Of a stretch of DNA of 64,000 nucleotides, positions 16,796 through 25,318 are shown piece by piece. This DNA comes from Clostridiales bacterium (GTDB lineage: Bacteria; Bacillota; Clostridia; Oscillospirales; QAMX01). The stretch covers positions 1-64,000 of the forward strand of contig JAEDMJ010000005.1 of NCBI GenBank assembly GCA_016303065.1, given 5' to 3'. Made by a program: the position numbers and the translations under genes. Numbering within the stretch: position 1 is the stretch's first letter; every line of letters begins with the position of its first letter. The notes below the pieces were generated by a model. It was not told the DNA's origin. It did not search any database and was given only the letters and a program-made list of their open reading frames with translations.

Positions 16796-17107
16796 ATGGC
16801 GCTTCTTACGATCACGAAGGACAATTTCGACAGCGAAGTTATGAAGTCCGACGTTCCGGTGCTTATCGATTTCTGGGCGGAGTGGTGCGGCCCGTGCCGC
16901 ATGATGGCTCCGGTCATACACGAGATCGCCGATGAAAGAACGGACATCAAGGTGGGAAAGATTGACGTGGACGCCGAACCGGAGCTTGCCGCGGCATTCC
17001 GCATCGAGAGCATTCCGACTCTTGCGGTCCTGAAAAACGGCGCGGTGACTGCGGCTTCCGTCGGCGTGAGGCCAAAGGCGGACGTTCTGGCGCTTCTCGA
17101 CAAGTGA
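16796..17107 (+). CDS. trxA: Thioredoxin
   Basis: Disulfide reductase of 103 residues. The active site WCGPCR lies near residue 30, preceded by VLIDFWAE, and the cis-proline segment SIPTLAVLKNG follows near residue 75. No signal peptide, so it is cytoplasmic. CAGGAGGATATTT precedes the ATG. It lies 22 bases after the PrsA-like gene and is closed by a strong terminator. Confidence 0.95.
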   Translation: MALLTITKDNFDSEVMKSDVPVLIDFWAEWCGPCRMMAPVIHEIADERTDIKVGKIDVDAEPELAAAFRIESIPTLAVLKNGAVTAASVGVRPKADVLALLDK

Positions 17108-17130
17108 TTTTTTTTGAAAATGAGAAAAGT

Positions 17131-17175
17131 CCCCGGAAACAGGGCCTGCACAGGCCCTGTTTCCGGGGATTTTTT
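17131..17175 (+). terminator. Terminator of the prsA-trxA unit
   Basis: CCCCGGAAACAGGGCCTG (17131-17148) pairs perfectly with its complement at 17151-17168 around two bases, followed by six T. Confidence 0.92.
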
Positions 17176-17277
17176 GGAGAAGAATTTATGGGGCGCGGAG
17201 CCTTGACGTTTTGACTTTAAGCGGAAAAAAGGATTTACCCCGAATGAGGAAGGCTTTTGGGGGGATTTTCCAGGCGC

Positions 17278-18987
17278 TCAGAGGTAGCGCTCTTTTATAT
17301 ATCGGATGAGGCGGACCGTCATGTCGGTTCGGTGAAGCGGAGTCATAATGTAAAAACCGCTGCAGAAGGCTTCGACCCTGTCGGCAAGCCCGCGGGCGTA
17401 TTCGAGACAGATCTCCGTGGAGGTTTCCCGGTCTTTTCCGGAGAGCTCTGAGATCAGCGCCTCCGGAATTTCAATGCCGGGAACTTCGTTGTTCATGAAC
17501 ACGGCGTTCCGATAGCCAGCTAAAAGCATTATGCCCGCCGCGATTTGACAGTCCAGCCGGGATTTTGCCCGGATAAGATTTGAAATGCTCTGCTCCGAAA
17601 ACACGGGCTGGGTGAACATGCAGACGGCGCCGTTTTTTATCTTTTGCTCCGCTCTGCGAAGCTCGGCATCATAATTAGCAGCGCTTATGTTCAGACCGGC
17701 GCAAAGCGTGAAGGGAGAGTCGGAAAAGACGTTTTCATTGAGCGTGGAAACATAGGATATAAGCTTGAAGGAGTTGAAGCCGAAGACGTTTTTTGCCTCT
17801 GCGCGGTCGGTGTGGGCAATCGGGTCTCCGGTTATTGCGAGAACATGGCGCAGGCCGAAAATGTGTCCCGCCAGAAGATCGCCTTTGATGGCGATCTGGT
17901 TTTTATCGCGGCAGCAGATGTGGGGAATCGCGTCAAGACCGGTGTCGCGCTTGACCAGCGCAGCCATTGACACGCTGTTTGCGCGGGTCTTTCCAAGGGG
18001 GGAGTCGGGAATTGTGGCGAAGTCGGCGCCGGCGTCGCGCACTTTGCGGGCGTCGGCAAGGAGCACGGATTGGTCGCAGTCCGTCGGAGCGGGAAGCTCT
18101 GCCGCAATAAACCGGCGGGGAAAGCCCCGGCGAAGGGGCTCGGACGGCTCCGGTTTTGCTTCGGGGATCGGATATGGAAGCGGCGAAAAATCGCCCGTGG
18201 TTTCGGCAAAGCGCCTTATATGGCGGGGGGTTGTTCCGCAGCAGCCGCCGAGCGTGTAAATGCCGAGGGCGTGGAGCTCGTGCAGCTTTTCAGCAAAGTA
18301 GTCGGGCTTGTCGCGGTAGACGGTTCTGCCCCCGAGCGCTGCGGGATAACCCGCGTTGGGCATGGCGCAGAGCGGATACCTGGATACGGGGAAAGCTCGG
18401 AGCAGCTCGAGAATATGTACAGGGCCGCTGACACAGTTCAGCCCCACGGTGTCCGCGCCAAGGCCGAGGGCTGTGTCGAAAAGCTCGCGGCAGCCGTGAC
18501 CGGCGCGGGTGTATCCGTCGGGTCCGACGGCAAAGCTTGTGATGACGCGGGCGTCTGGGCGCGATGAGCGGATGAGAGAAATTGCTCCGGCAAGGGGCAG
18601 AACCTCTGTCTGAGTTTCAAAAATAAAGTTTTCGGCTCCGAGGGAAAGAAATTCGGAGACGACACGGAGATAGTCCTCTTCCGCGTTTTCTCCCGAGATC
18701 GGCCCGATGTCGGCAAAGACCTTTACGTTCCGTTCCGCTGCCGCAAGTTTTGCGATCTCATAGCCGGAGCGGAGCGCTTTGGTGAGCTCTTCCCCGGAAA
18801 AAAGTGCGGAGTTGACCGAAAACGTGTTCGTTTTGATCGCATTGGAGCCGCTGTCGATGTATTCTCTGTGGATGGCGGCGACGTCGTCGGGGGAAGTGAG
18901 ATTGGCCCTTTCGGGAAGTCCGGCGTCGGGGTGGAGAGAAAGAAAATATGTTCCGAATGCGCCGTCAAAAAGTGTCAGTTCTTTCAA
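17278..18987 (-). CDS. Bifunctional homocysteine S-methyltransferase / methylenetetrahydrofolate reductase
   Basis: Fusion of 569 residues like Bacillus YitJ. Residues 1-270 are a Hcy-binding methyltransferase barrel: LFDGAFGTYF, TNTFSVN, GLNCVSGP and the zinc motif GGCCGTTPRHI. Residues 290-569 are an MTHFR-type barrel: FIAAELPAPTDCD, LAITGDPIAH, and FTQPVFS with the family glutamine. Together they would make methyl-tetrahydrofolate and methionine. The zinc cysteines are intact. ATG 18987 is preceded by a GGTGAACAA stretch, a weak ribosome binding site. The gene is single, with its own promoter. No SAM or T-box leader is seen. Confidence 0.88.
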   Translation of the reverse strand: MKELTLFDGAFGTYFLSLHPDAGLPERANLTSPDDVAAIHREYIDSGSNAIKTNTFSVNSALFSGEELTKALRSGYEIAKLAAAERNVKVFADIGPISGENAEEDYLRVVSEFLSLGAENFIFETQTEVLPLAGAISLIRSSRPDARVITSFAVGPDGYTRAGHGCRELFDTALGLGADTVGLNCVSGPVHILELLRAFPVSRYPLCAMPNAGYPAALGGRTVYRDKPDYFAEKLHELHALGIYTLGGCCGTTPRHIRRFAETTGDFSPLPYPIPEAKPEPSEPLRRGFPRRFIAAELPAPTDCDQSVLLADARKVRDAGADFATIPDSPLGKTRANSVSMAALVKRDTGLDAIPHICCRDKNQIAIKGDLLAGHIFGLRHVLAITGDPIAHTDRAEAKNVFGFNSFKLISYVSTLNENVFSDSPFTLCAGLNISAANYDAELRRAEQKIKNGAVCMFTQPVFSEQSISNLIRAKSRLDCQIAAGIMLLAGYRNAVFMNNEVPGIEIPEALISELSGKDRETSTEICLEYARGLADRVEAFCSGFYIMTPLHRTDMTVRLIRYIKERYL

Positions 18988-19034
18988 AATTGTTCACCGT
19001 TTCTGCCGCATAATAAAGCGGCGGTTTGAAAAAT

Positions 19035-19063
19035 ATGATACCACATTAAAGCCGGATTGTCAA
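19035..19063 (-). promoter_or_regulatory. Promoter of the methyltransferase/MTHFR gene
   Basis: TTGACA and TATCAT with a 17-base spacer on the minus strand, 48 bases upstream of the start. Confidence 0.85.
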
Positions 19064-19068
19064 TGAAA

Positions 19069-19100
19069 ACCGCTCCGGCCTCGATCGAGGCCGGAGCGGT
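19069..19100 (-). terminator. Terminator of the NlpC/P60 gene
   Basis: A perfect 16-bp arm palindrome (ACCGCTCCGGCCTCGA and its complement) followed on the minus strand by TTTTCATT. It lies 25 bases past the hydrolase stop and directly before the next promoter. Confidence 0.8.
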
Positions 19101-19125
19101 CGGCTTTTTGGAGTTCGGGCTTGTG

Positions 19126-20397
19126 TCACCAGACGATGCGTCTTGCGCAGGAATATACGCGGTAATAATAGGAGCCGGGAGACATGCTGGAGATGCAGAC
19201 GCCCTTGCTGGGGTTGGCGGCATGGATGAAGTTTCCGTTTCCGTAGTATATGCCGACGTGTCCGATCGTTCCGTTTTCGTAGGTGTCAAAGAAGACGAGA
19301 TCGCCGACGCGGAGGTTTGAGTAACTGACGCTGGTGCCGTTCTTGTACTGCTGTGTGCGGTAGTTGAGCGTGTAGCCGCACTGTCCGAATACGTACTGTG
19401 TAAATCCGGAGCAGTCAAAGCCCATGGACGGGGTGTAGCCTCCCCAGACATAGGGGTATCCGAGGAATTTCGTTGCGTAGTTGACGATTCGCTGGCCTTC
19501 GGAGCTGTAACCGCCTCCGGAAGATGAAGACCCTCCGGAAGAGGAGCCGCTGCTTGCGGTGACGTCCACAAACTCGTCGCTTGAGACGATGTAATCGGAA
19601 TAGATGTATCCGGTGTAAGTTTTGCCGTCGTCCTTGTATTCGACCTTGTACCAGCCGTTCAGAATGGACAGAACTTTTACCTCTTCGCCGTAGAGAAGGG
19701 TCGTGACGACCTCGGCAGAGGTGCTTGTGCTCGTTCTGAGGTTGACGCCGCTTCCGACGTTGACGCGGGCTGAGGAAAAGTTGACCTTTTCGTCCTTGAT
19801 AGGGAAGAGATAGTCGGCGTGGATATAGCCCCTGTTGGCGTTGTAGTCGACATAGTACCAGCCGCCCTCGACGCCTATTATGGAAACCGTCGTTCCCTCG
19901 CGGAGCACCATCATCTGGTTATCGATGGTGCTGTCGGGGGAATAGCGCATATAAACGAATGAACCCGTAACCGTGCCCGCGCCGAATTCACAGTCGCTTT
20001 CGCAGTAGGGGATGATATAGTCCGCGCTGGCATAGCCGACGTAGCCGTAATATCCCACGCGGTACCAGTTTCCCTCGTTTGCAATGATGACGAGCTCGGT
20101 CCCGTCGGCAACGCCGTAGAGGACTTTGCCGTTTTTGGAGGGCATGGATCTTATGTATATACCGGATGAACCGGTGCCGCTGACTATGCCCATTTTGACG
20201 CTCAGTCCGGTCTCTTCTTCCTCATCTTCGGAGTCGTCGGGATCATCGGACGGCATGTCGTCGGGGTCGGAAGAATCGGAAACAGAGGTATCGCCGGACG
20301 TGGAATCGTCGGGCGCGGCGAAGCTTCCAAAACAGAGCGAAGACGCAAGCGTTGAAAATATCAGCAATACAAGCAGAAATTTGGTTCTTTTAAGCAT
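19126..20397 (-). CDS. Secreted NlpC/P60 peptidoglycan hydrolase with SH3 domains
   Basis: Protein of 423 residues that should cut peptide stems in the cell wall. A signal peptide ends near residue 28. An acidic Asp/Ser-rich linker follows (about 30-65). Three bacterial SH3 domains lie at about 68-130, 135-200 and 210-275. A Ser/Gly linker leads to the catalytic domain (about 300-423) with Cys in GFDCSGFTQ near 328, His in HVGIYYG near 380 and His in FIHAANP near 392. A single gene with a strong promoter. A WalR-like box lies in its leader, matching the usual control of such hydrolases by WalRK. Confidence 0.92.
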   Translation of the reverse strand: MLKRTKFLLVLLIFSTLASSLCFGSFAAPDDSTSGDTSVSDSSDPDDMPSDDPDDSEDEEEETGLSVKMGIVSGTGSSGIYIRSMPSKNGKVLYGVADGTELVIIANEGNWYRVGYYGYVGYASADYIIPYCESDCEFGAGTVTGSFVYMRYSPDSTIDNQMMVLREGTTVSIIGVEGGWYYVDYNANRGYIHADYLFPIKDEKVNFSSARVNVGSGVNLRTSTSTSAEVVTTLLYGEEVKVLSILNGWYKVEYKDDGKTYTGYIYSDYIVSSDEFVDVTASSGSSSGGSSSSGGGYSSEGQRIVNYATKFLGYPYVWGGYTPSMGFDCSGFTQYVFGQCGYTLNYRTQQYKNGTSVSYSNLRVGDLVFFDTYENGTIGHVGIYYGNGNFIHAANPSKGVCISSMSPGSYYYRVYSCARRIVW

Positions 20398-20429
20398 AAA
20401 AGATGAGATCCTTTCAAAACCTGGAAATA

Positions 20430-20446
20430 ATTACAAAATGATTACA
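20430..20446 (-). promoter_or_regulatory. WalR (YycF)-type box in the leader of the hydrolase gene
   Basis: On the minus strand TGTAAT-CATTT-TGTAAT: two direct half-sites with a five-base gap, exactly the known WalR layout. It lies downstream of the -10 box and 33 bases before the start codon, a position expected to repress. Confidence 0.6.
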
Positions 20447-20459
20447 ATCTCACGGGGCA

Positions 20460-20488
20460 ATTATAGCATATTGCCCCGCCGTTGTCAA
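20460..20488 (-). promoter_or_regulatory. Consensus promoter of the NlpC/P60 gene, with palindrome
   Basis: TTGACA and TATAAT with a 17-base spacer on the minus strand. A perfect palindrome with arms GGGGCAAT and ATTGCCCC (20454-20477) straddles the -10 box and could be an operator. Confidence 0.88.
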
Positions 20489-20567
20489 TCTTGGCGGGCA
20501 GAACTGTGAATATTTTACAACTATGATGCAAATGTGCGGCCGTCAGGCGAATATTTTTGTTTTTCTG

Positions 20568-20596
20568 TTGACAGTTTCGCGCCGGTTTGATACAAT
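20568..20596 (+). promoter_or_regulatory. Promoter of the acetyltransferase gene
   Basis: TTGACA and TACAAT with a 17-base spacer, 36 bases before the ATG. Confidence 0.85.
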
Positions 20597-20631
20597 CAAT
20601 ACATATACGCAGAATGAACGGAGTGATTTAT

Positions 20632-21195
20632 ATGCAGCTTAAAATGTACCGTCCCGAGACGCTGGCGCTTCCGGAGATCGTTGTTCCGGAAGGCTTTACA
20701 ATAAGGGAGATGCGGCCCGGAGAGGAAGCCTGCTGGAGCTACTGCTGTATGGGGGAGTTCGGCGTTGATACGCTCAGCGAGGAGGCCTATCTTCGCAAGA
20801 TGGCTTCCGACAGCAGCGTTGAGATGAGGAACGTATTCTACGCCTGCCGGAACGACGAGCCCGTCGGAACGGCGACGGCAAAATGCTCGGAGGAAGGGCA
20901 TCCGTATCTTCATTACATTGCCGTCAACGAGTCCGCCCGCGGACACCGCCTTGCCTATGCGCTTATCGCAACGGTTCTTCACAGACACGCGGAAAACGGA
21001 CGCTTGGGCTGCTTTTTGACTACGGACGATTTTCGCGTTCCGGCGGTAAAGAGCTATATCAACATGGGCTATCTCCCCGTGCTTTGGACGGACGACGCAA
21101 GGGAGCGCTGGGAAAAGATGCTGAGGATTTACGGGATGAAGAGCATCAGGGCCTATGATGCGGTGATGAATCCGGCGCCGGACATTGAAGCCTGA
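20632..21195 (+). CDS. GNAT-family acetyltransferase
   Basis: Predicted acetyl-CoA-dependent N-acetyltransferase of 187 residues. The core motif A reads LHYIAVNESARGHRLAYALI, with RGHRLA as the acetyl-CoA pyrophosphate loop. Motif B follows as CFLTTDDFRVPAVKSYINMGYLPV. The substrate is unknown. I chose ATG 20632 after ACGGAGTGATTTAT; earlier ATGs in the open frame lack a ribosome binding site. It is probably co-transcribed with the URO-D-type gene 32 bases downstream; no terminator lies between. Confidence 0.86.
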   Translation: MQLKMYRPETLALPEIVVPEGFTIREMRPGEEACWSYCCMGEFGVDTLSEEAYLRKMASDSSVEMRNVFYACRNDEPVGTATAKCSEEGHPYLHYIAVNESARGHRLAYALIATVLHRHAENGRLGCFLTTDDFRVPAVKSYINMGYLPVLWTDDARERWEKMLRIYGMKSIRAYDAVMNPAPDIEA

Positions 21196-21227
21196 GAAAC
21201 GGATTTTTTTCTGCGGAGGGAATGCCG

Positions 21228-22286
21228 ATGAACAGCTATGAACGTATTCTTGCCATGTTTGAACACCGCGCGGCCGACCGGATACCGATGACGGATTCCC
21301 CCTGGGAGGGAACTCTGTCGCGCTGGAGACGGGAGGGGCTCCCCGCAAACGAGGCATGGGACGAGCACTTCGGTTTTGACGTGATCGGAAACTTCGGAGC
21401 CGACACGTCCCCGCGGTACGAGGAAAAAATCGTTGAGGAGACGGAGACGCATATAACCAGGACGACTAGCTGGGGGGTTACGCTGAGGCAGCTGAAGCAG
21501 CAGGACTCGACTCCGGAGTTTCTGCATTTCACCGTTACCGATCCGGACTCGTGGAGAAAAGCCAAAGAGCGCATGACGCCCTCGGAAGACCGGGTGAACT
21601 GGGCGGCGCTTGACCGCAGATACAAGCGGATCCGCTCAATGGGCGGATGGGTCACGGGGGACCTGTGGTTCGGCTTTGACATAACCCACTCATGGTTTGT
21701 CGGCACGGAGACGCTGCTTGTGGCAATGTGCGAGGAGCCGGAATGGTGCGTTGAGATGTTTAACCACGAGCTTGACATGAGCCTTGCGCATATGGACATG
21801 ATACTTGACCGGGGATACCGGATCGACTCGGTCAAATGGCCGGACGATATGGGATACAAAAACTGCCAGTTTTTCTCCGGGGATATGTACCGTGAGCTTT
21901 TGAAGCCGGTTCAGAAGCGCGCCTGTGACTGGGCGCATGCAAGGGGAATCAAGACCCATCTTCACTCCTGCGGCGACATCAATCCCTTCGTGCCGGACCT
22001 TATCGAGATCGGGATCGACGCTTTGAATCCGCTCGAGGTCAAGGCGGGCATGGATCCCATCGCCCTGAAGAAGAAATACGGCGACAAGCTTGTTTTGCAC
22101 GGCGGGCTCAATGCGGTGCTTTACGACAATGTCGATGAATTCATCGCCGAGATGGATCGGGTCATCCCCGTGCTTAAGGAAAACGGCGGGTACATCTTCT
22201 CTTCCGACCATTCGATTCCCAACAATGTGAGCTATGCGGACATGAAGCGCATTGCGGAGCACGCGCACGAAATCGGAAAATACTGA
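21228..22286 (+). CDS. Uroporphyrinogen decarboxylase-family protein, probably a methyltransferase
   Basis: Protein of about 352 residues with the URO-D/MtaA barrel fold. The segment THLHSCGDINPF carries the H-x-C pattern that binds zinc in MtaA/MtbA-type methyl transferases, and the N-terminal arginine-rich decarboxylase signature of true HemE is not evident. No heme genes, corrinoid protein or methyltransferase partner lie nearby, so the substrate is open. ATG 21228 lies eight to nine bases after GCGGAGGG; ATG 21222 is closer but too near the site. It shares a transcript with the acetyltransferase and ends at a strong terminator. Confidence 0.72.
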   Translation: MNSYERILAMFEHRAADRIPMTDSPWEGTLSRWRREGLPANEAWDEHFGFDVIGNFGADTSPRYEEKIVEETETHITRTTSWGVTLRQLKQQDSTPEFLHFTVTDPDSWRKAKERMTPSEDRVNWAALDRRYKRIRSMGGWVTGDLWFGFDITHSWFVGTETLLVAMCEEPEWCVEMFNHELDMSLAHMDMILDRGYRIDSVKWPDDMGYKNCQFFSGDMYRELLKPVQKRACDWAHARGIKTHLHSCGDINPFVPDLIEIGIDALNPLEVKAGMDPIALKKKYGDKLVLHGGLNAVLYDNVDEFIAEMDRVIPVLKENGGYIFSSDHSIPNNVSYADMKRIAEHAHEIGKY

Positions 22287-22299
22287 GAATTGATAAGAA

Positions 22300-22345
22300 A
22301 AATCCGAAACGACCGGAATTGCCCGGACGTTTCGGATTTTTTTTT
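22300..22345. terminator. Bidirectional terminator between convergent genes
   Basis: AAATCCGAAACG (22300-22311) pairs with CGTTTCGGATTT (22328-22339), with an inner CCGG/CCGG stem, followed by nine T in total. It serves the URO-D gene and probably htrA from the other side. Confidence 0.88.
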
Positions 22346-22359
22346 GCTGTCTGAGGTTT

Positions 22360-23601
22360 TTATTTCGCTTCGTCGAAAACGATCGTCATGCTGAGCGCTT
22401 CGCCGTTTCGCCAGACGGTCAGAACGGCCGTGTCGCCGGCTCTGTAATTGTCTTTTTCGGAAACGAGATCCGAGGCGCTTTCAACGGTGCGGCCGTCGAT
22501 GCCGGTGATGATATCTCCGATTTTCAGACCGGCCCTGGCGGCGCAGCTTGCGGCGTCGATGTTTTCAATGCGCGCGCCGTTGACGGCATAGCCCCGTTCG
22601 ACTCTGGCGGTGCTGACGGAAATTCCGAAATAGGGTCTTCCGGTCACATATCCGTAGGCGATGAGGTCGTCGGAGATATTGAGAACCTGGTTGATCGGAA
22701 GCGCAAAGCCGAGCCCCTCGACGCCTTCGGCGGCGTACTTCGCGTCGACCATGCCGATGACTTCGCCGCGGTCGTTGAAGATCGGTCCGCCGGAGTTGCC
22801 GGAGTTCACGGCGGCGTCAAGCTGGAAAACGCTGATGGAGTCGGATTCGTCAACGTCGATGATCCTGTCCGTGGCGCTGATGATGCCCTTTGTCACGGAG
22901 AAGGTGAGCTCAAGAGGGTTTCCGATGACGACGACGTCTTCACCGACGACAATATTGTCGCTGTCGCCAAGGGCAACGGCGGTTAAGTTTTCGCCGTCGA
23001 TTTTCAACACCGCGGTGTCGTAGACTTCGTCTCCGCCGACATAGGAGGCTTCGTATTCGCTGCCGTCGAAGAGCGTGATGGTGAAGGTTTGGCCGCCTTC
23101 AACGACGTGGTAGCAGGTGATGATATAGCCGTCGCTGCTGATAATGAAGCCGGAGCCGGTGGCGGTGAAGGGATACTCGCCCCAGCTGGTGCGGGTCGTG
23201 CCGTTTACAAGTATGCTCACGACTGCGTCGACGTTCTGGTAATATATATCAGAGGCGGAGAGCAGGTCTCCGGATACCGTCGTGTCCGTCTGTACCTCGC
23301 CGGGAGCGGGGCGTTCGGTGGCCGTTACGGGGCTTGAGCTGGTTTCGGCCGGCTTGGTTTGGTCGGGGTTGTACATATCCAGCGATGAGGACGTGGCTTC
23401 GGTTGCCAGCTCTCCGTCGCCGCGGGCTGAATAGAAGTTCTTTATCCAGGTTACAAAGACCGCGGTCGTGCAGATGACAAGCGCAAAAACAAGCACGCTT
23501 GCGGCAACTGCGACGATTATCTTCCATGCGTTTCCGCCGGATTTTTTGGGAGGCGGAGGGGGAGGAGTATAGGCGTTGTATCCATTGTATTCGTTGTACA
23601 T
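22360..23601 (-). CDS. Membrane-anchored HtrA-type serine protease
   Basis: Protein of 413 residues. A short cytoplasmic N-terminus with six prolines and KKSGG precedes one membrane helix (about 27-50). A Thr/Ser-rich linker leads to a trypsin-like domain. The triad is His in CYHVVEG (about 164), Asp in YDTAVLK (about 193) and Ser in NSGNSGGPIF (about 269). One PDZ domain follows (about 315-410). It degrades or refolds damaged exported proteins outside the membrane. GAAAGGAAGGATCCCAG precedes the ATG. It may be induced by envelope stress, but no clear CssR-type site was recognised. Confidence 0.93.
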   Translation of the reverse strand: MYNEYNGYNAYTPPPPPPKKSGGNAWKIIVAVAASVLVFALVICTTAVFVTWIKNFYSARGDGELATEATSSSLDMYNPDQTKPAETSSSPVTATERPAPGEVQTDTTVSGDLLSASDIYYQNVDAVVSILVNGTTRTSWGEYPFTATGSGFIISSDGYIITCYHVVEGGQTFTITLFDGSEYEASYVGGDEVYDTAVLKIDGENLTAVALGDSDNIVVGEDVVVIGNPLELTFSVTKGIISATDRIIDVDESDSISVFQLDAAVNSGNSGGPIFNDRGEVIGMVDAKYAAEGVEGLGFALPINQVLNISDDLIAYGYVTGRPYFGISVSTARVERGYAVNGARIENIDAASCAARAGLKIGDIITGIDGRTVESASDLVSEKDNYRAGDTAVLTVWRNGEALSMTIVFDEAK

Positions 23602-23760
23602 CTGGGATCCTTCCTTTCGTGTGCCGGTAACTTTTCTTACAGGACAAATGATACATGAAAATTATTTTTATATAATTAATAGTATTTTACAGAAAAGTAA
23701 ACGAAAAACATGAAGTTTGTAAACTGGAAAAATGCGGGATTTCCGGCGCGCGCCATGCCG
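23602..23760 (-). promoter_or_regulatory. AT-rich interval before htrA
   Basis: The stretch 23651-23700 is very AT-rich, with several possible -10 hexamers (TATCAT, TATATA) on the minus strand and no single clear -35 partner. No terminator is visible after the M32 gene that ends at 23761, so htrA could also be read through from upstream. Confidence 0.4.
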
Positions 23761-25269
23761 TCAGAGCCGGTAGATTTCGGAATATTTTTCCGAAAGATAA
23801 CGGGTGTAGACGGACGGGTCAAACTTCCCTCCGAAACAGTTTTCCATAAGTTCGGCCGGATCGAACATACAGCCGTGGCGGTAGATCCGCTCGGAAAGCC
23901 ACGAGGTGATGCGCGGAATATTTCCGGAAGCGATTTCGCCGTCAAAGTCGAACTCACTCCTCATTTTTTGCGCGAGCTGGGCGGAATATGCGCTTCCGAT
24001 GGCATAGGACGGGAAATAGCCGAAGCTTCCGCCGCTCCAGTGGGAATCCTGGAGAACGCCGCGGGAGTTGTCGGGAACGTCGACGCCGAGGAATTCTTTC
24101 ATCTTTGAATTCCAGACCTCGGGAAGGTCGGAAACGCGGAGACCCTCGTTGAAAAGCGCCCGCTCGATCTCGTATCTCACCATGATGTGCAGGGGATAGG
24201 TTACTTCGTCGGCCTCCGTGCGTATCAGGGACGGTTCGCAGCGGTTGACTGCGCGGTAAAGCTCGTCCGCGCTGACGTTTTCCATTTTGTCGGGGAAGAG
24301 CCGCTTCATTACGGGGTGAACGAGTCCGATAAAGCCGCGGCTGCGCCCGATGACGTTTTCATAGAGCCGGGACTGGGCCTCGTGGACGCCCATGGATATG
24401 CCGCCCGCAAGGCAGGTGTACATATGGCTGTCGCTTCCGTTAAGCTCGTAAAGCGCGTGGCCGCCCTCGTGGATGACCGAATACATGGAGCTCAGAACGT
24501 CGGATTCGTCGTAGCGCGTCGTGATACGGACGTCGTACTTGTTGAATTCAAGGGTGAACGGGTGGAGAGTCTCGCCGAGCGTGCAGTGGGCGGGATCGAT
24601 CCCGAGAAGCTTCATAAGCTCGGAGGAGAGTTCCTTCTGCGCCGAAATCGGCCAGAGCCCGGAGAGAAAATCGGTCTTTACCGGGGCGCCGTTTTCTTTG
24701 ATCGCGGCGACAAGGGGGACGACGGTGCTTCTGACGACGGAAAAGAATTTGTCGAGAGTGTCGCAGCGGAGCCCGCGCTCGTACTGGTCGAGCATGCTGT
24801 CATAGTTGGAAAGCCCGCGTCCGGAATCGGTGTATCCGGCAAAGCGGATCAGCGTTTCAACCATTTTTTCGATGTAGGGCGCGAATGCGGGAAAGTCGTC
24901 TGACAGCTTGGCGTCGTGCCAGACGTTTTCGGCGTCGTTCACAAGCCGCCGGAAAGCGACGTATTCGTTTTGCGGGATCCTGCCGATGCGGTCGCGCTCC
25001 CGCTTTAAAAGCTCGACCTGGCGGGCTGTTTCGGGCGGGAGCTCGGAGGAAATAGCGGAAAGCTCCTCCAAAGCCTCGCCCAAAGCGGGATCCGTGGATA
25101 TTTTATAGCTTTCCGCCGAAAGAATTTCAAGCGCCGCTCCGCGCGGAGCGGCGGTGTCGCGCGGCGCAGCGGTGAGGCTGTCGAGATATATCGAGCTGAG
25201 CGCGTAGTTGTATGCGTAGCTTTTTTTCTGATTTTCCGAGAGAACGGAAAGAGCCCGGTCCTTTTTCAT
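23761..25269 (-). CDS. Carboxypeptidase M32 (Taq family)
   Basis: Zinc metallocarboxypeptidase of 502 residues, the family's usual length. The zinc motif HEGGH lies near residue 266 in SVIHEGGHALYE, and further family segments are DVRITTRYDESD upstream and ESQSRLYEN-like EAQSRLYENVIGRSRGF downstream. It is cytoplasmic and removes C-terminal residues from peptides. AAAGGAAAAGAAA precedes the ATG. It starts 49 bases after the unknown membrane protein of the two-component operon and may be read with it. Confidence 0.92.
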   Translation of the reverse strand: MKKDRALSVLSENQKKSYAYNYALSSIYLDSLTAAPRDTAAPRGAALEILSAESYKISTDPALGEALEELSAISSELPPETARQVELLKRERDRIGRIPQNEYVAFRRLVNDAENVWHDAKLSDDFPAFAPYIEKMVETLIRFAGYTDSGRGLSNYDSMLDQYERGLRCDTLDKFFSVVRSTVVPLVAAIKENGAPVKTDFLSGLWPISAQKELSSELMKLLGIDPAHCTLGETLHPFTLEFNKYDVRITTRYDESDVLSSMYSVIHEGGHALYELNGSDSHMYTCLAGGISMGVHEAQSRLYENVIGRSRGFIGLVHPVMKRLFPDKMENVSADELYRAVNRCEPSLIRTEADEVTYPLHIMVRYEIERALFNEGLRVSDLPEVWNSKMKEFLGVDVPDNSRGVLQDSHWSGGSFGYFPSYAIGSAYSAQLAQKMRSEFDFDGEIASGNIPRITSWLSERIYRHGCMFDPAELMENCFGGKFDPSVYTRYLSEKYSEIYRL

Positions 25270-25318
25270 TTTCTTTTCCTTTCTGAGTGCGTGTATCGGC
25301 GCCCCTGCGGGAGGGGAG

